DNA of 64,000 bases from Girardinichthys multiradiatus (lineage: Eukaryota; Chordata; Actinopteri; Cyprinodontiformes; Goodeidae): assembly GCF_021462225.1 (NCBI RefSeq), contig NC_061816.1:25219049-25283048 (forward strand), in the 5' to 3' direction. Position numbers and translations under genes: made by a program. Positions 62,640 through 64,000 of this stretch are shown piece after piece. Under the pieces are notes generated by a model that was not told where the DNA came from, ran no database searches, and worked only from the letters and a program-made list of their open reading frames with translations. Position 1 is the stretch's first letter. The number at the start of each line of letters is the position of its first letter.

Positions 62640-64000
62640 ATCTGTGTACAGATGCTGGTATATACAGTATGTATGAACTTTTCTGGAGCTTCTAAAATAA
62701 ATCACATTAACCTACTTCTAGCCCAGCCTAGGAAGCAGAAGAGTCAGAGCTGGAATCTCTGACCCAAAAACACTTTCTCCCTTCCGCTCTGTCTCAATCG
62801 GCTGCAGCCCCGCAGCTAACAGAGACGCATGTCAGCTGAAGGTCTTTAAATTTGCGGGTGAGTATCAGACATCTACTTTGAAGAATCCCTGGATCCAAAG
62901 TGACTACGATTCAGCAGCTGAATACCGGCTGATTGAAAGCAACAACAAAGTTAAGTAATGATCTGCTGTTAGAGTACCCAGTGTTCATTTTTAAAAAGGT
63001 GGTAATTAAGACAAGCTTGTCTCATTTTATGAGGCCTACAAAAGCAACCACAATGCCCAGCCTGTGAAATGGTTTTCCCCACGGCCTGGAGGAGAAGGCA
63101 ATGAAGCTGCAGCATTGCACACCCAGGATGTGACAACTACCGCTGCCACTAAAGTAGCCGCAAATCTTTTGTTCCACCCACATGAGGCTGGATGACCGGG
63201 ACAACTACTGCTCCTCAACTCGTTGCCCACAGGACATCTTTTCTTCAGAATAGTTCAAGTAAGAGGCAGTGTTTTGGGCAGAGAAAAATCAGATGGTCGC
63301 CTCGGCCTGTTGGTGCGCATTGTTTTGTTTTGTTTTTTGCTTTAAAATGGTCTTCTGTGATGGTACCCGGAGCTCTCTCACCAGAGAAGAACTCATGAAC
63401 ATCAGGGCTACTACACCAGAGGAGTTATTTCCAACTTTTCTGCCTACTGCTCTGGAATTTTTGGACATTCTTGTCAAAGGTGCGCTCACCTTTGTTCTTG
63501 CGGTGAAACGCCGGAAGAGAGGGAAACGGGCTGGGGTGCTGGTACGTCTTCGCCAGCGTGGACTACGAACACCGTTACCTGGAATATTTCTCTCTAACGT
63601 GCGCTCACTTCCCAACAAAATGGAGGAACTACAACTGTTGTTGGGGAAAAACAGGGACTTTTATTCATCGGCAGTTTTGTGCTTCACGGAGACGTGGCTG
63701 TGTGGATTAATACCGGACTCTGCGCTGCAGCTGGCAGGATTCCAGCTCTACAGAGCGGACAGAGACACGGAACTCTCCGGCAAAGCGAAAGGTGGAGGAA
63801 TCTGTTTTTACCTCAACAGTGGTTGGTGCAACGACATGACAGTGATTTAGCAGCACTGTTCTCCAGACCTGGAATCCTTCATCATAAACTGTAAGCCTTT
63901 CTATTCCCCCCGTGAGTTCGCTTCGTTCATCCTGGTCGGTGGTTACATCCCGCCGCAAGCTAACGTGCAGGTCGCACAGCGCATGCTCGCCGACCAGATA
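62640..64000 (+). mobile_element. L2/CR1-group LINE, 5' half, continues beyond the window
   Basis: The endonuclease region from 63590 on matches the family of the minus-strand LINE at 1.54-4.57 kb: the last bases (CAGCGCATGCTCGCCGACCAG) code AQRMLADQ as at 4540. The left border is uncertain; 62700-63250 would be 5' UTR, with a short frame of ORF1-like or leader type at 63192. The rest of the element lies to the right of the window. Confidence 0.7.
63269..64000 (+). pseudogene. L2-group LINE ORF2 start (endonuclease), one stop
   Basis: The frame reads LSNVRSLPNKMEELQLLL (catalytic Asn), CFTETWLCG (catalytic Glu) and GGGICFYLN, then meets a TAG at 63848-63850. The same frame continues open to the window end (HCSPDLESFI, CKPFYSPREF, GGYIPPQANVQVAQRML). 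So there is a single nonsense codon in the visible part. The N-terminal 90 residues (KRRKRGKRAGVL) are basic. The start codon is not certain; ATG at 63269 or 63347 are possible. Confidence 0.7.

Overview
The window is typical euchromatin of a ray-finned fish, most likely an acanthomorph (inference). It holds at least six classes of transposable element found together only in teleost-type genomes: L2-group and RTE/Rex3 LINEs, a DIRS-like tyrosine-recombinase element, several Tc1/mariner lineages, a ZBED-type hAT, gypsy-like LTRs, and class I-like endogenous retroviruses (ERVs) with 4-bp target duplications. Splice sites, poly(A) signals, (TA)n, (CA)n and (TTA)n microsatellites and LINE tails confirm a vertebrate nuclear genome. 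There is no operon structure and no rRNA, and the only tRNA-like sequence is the head of a SINE.

Layout. 0-9 kb: a small LTR with a tRNA-Tyr-like primer site, a broken L2-group LINE with a younger copy of its own 3' tail inside it, a 51-bp tandem repeat, and one copy of a strand-asymmetric GT-rich repeat family. 9-16.3 kb: a gypsy-like LTR, two exons of a minus-strand gene with a SANT-like C-terminus, two Rex3 copies, decayed Tc1 and L2 pieces, and a DIRS fragment. 16.7-18.3 kb: a Tc1 element with long inverted repeats. 21.4-25.4 kb: a minus-strand ERV (called ERV-A here) with 5' LTR, gag and protease. 25.4-27.6 kb: an L2 LINE. 28.3-32 kb: a three-level nest (gypsy LTR, hAT, solo ERV LTR). 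32.2-36.9 kb: a truncated Tc1, a lone ERV-A LTR, a plausible terminal exon of a host gene, and a Rex3 remnant carrying a nearly intact Tc1-like transposon with DD36E spacing. 37.8-42.6 kb: another LTR family (LTR-Y) with a tRNA-Ile-like primer site, a retroposon, and a promoter-like site. 42.6-46.1 kb: the largest GT-rich repeat copy, split by a tRNA-SINE. 46-53.4 kb: further LTR elements, including a gypsy LTR flanked by both kinds of internal end and an ERV leader plus gag start (LTR-Z). 53.4-62.5 kb: a complete but defective provirus (ERV-B) with two nearly identical 437-bp LTRs, inserted in LTR-Y and itself carrying a Tc1. 62.6-64 kb: the 5' half of an L2-group LINE running off the window.

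Almost every coding stretch belongs to a mobile element, and most are broken. The only non-TE candidates are the minus-strand exons at 9.6-10.1 kb, weaker splice-flanked segments near 18.7 and 19.6 kb, a plus-strand terminal exon at 33.68 kb, and a ZNF143-type site at 42.24 kb. The most useful signal is the insertion order. LTR-Y was entered by ERV-B, whose LTRs differ at 5 of 437 positions by hand alignment, and ERV-B was then entered by a Tc1. This dates recent activity of two families. ERV-B also carries about 4 kb of internal sequence with no visible retroviral coding, which makes it a candidate non-autonomous provirus.
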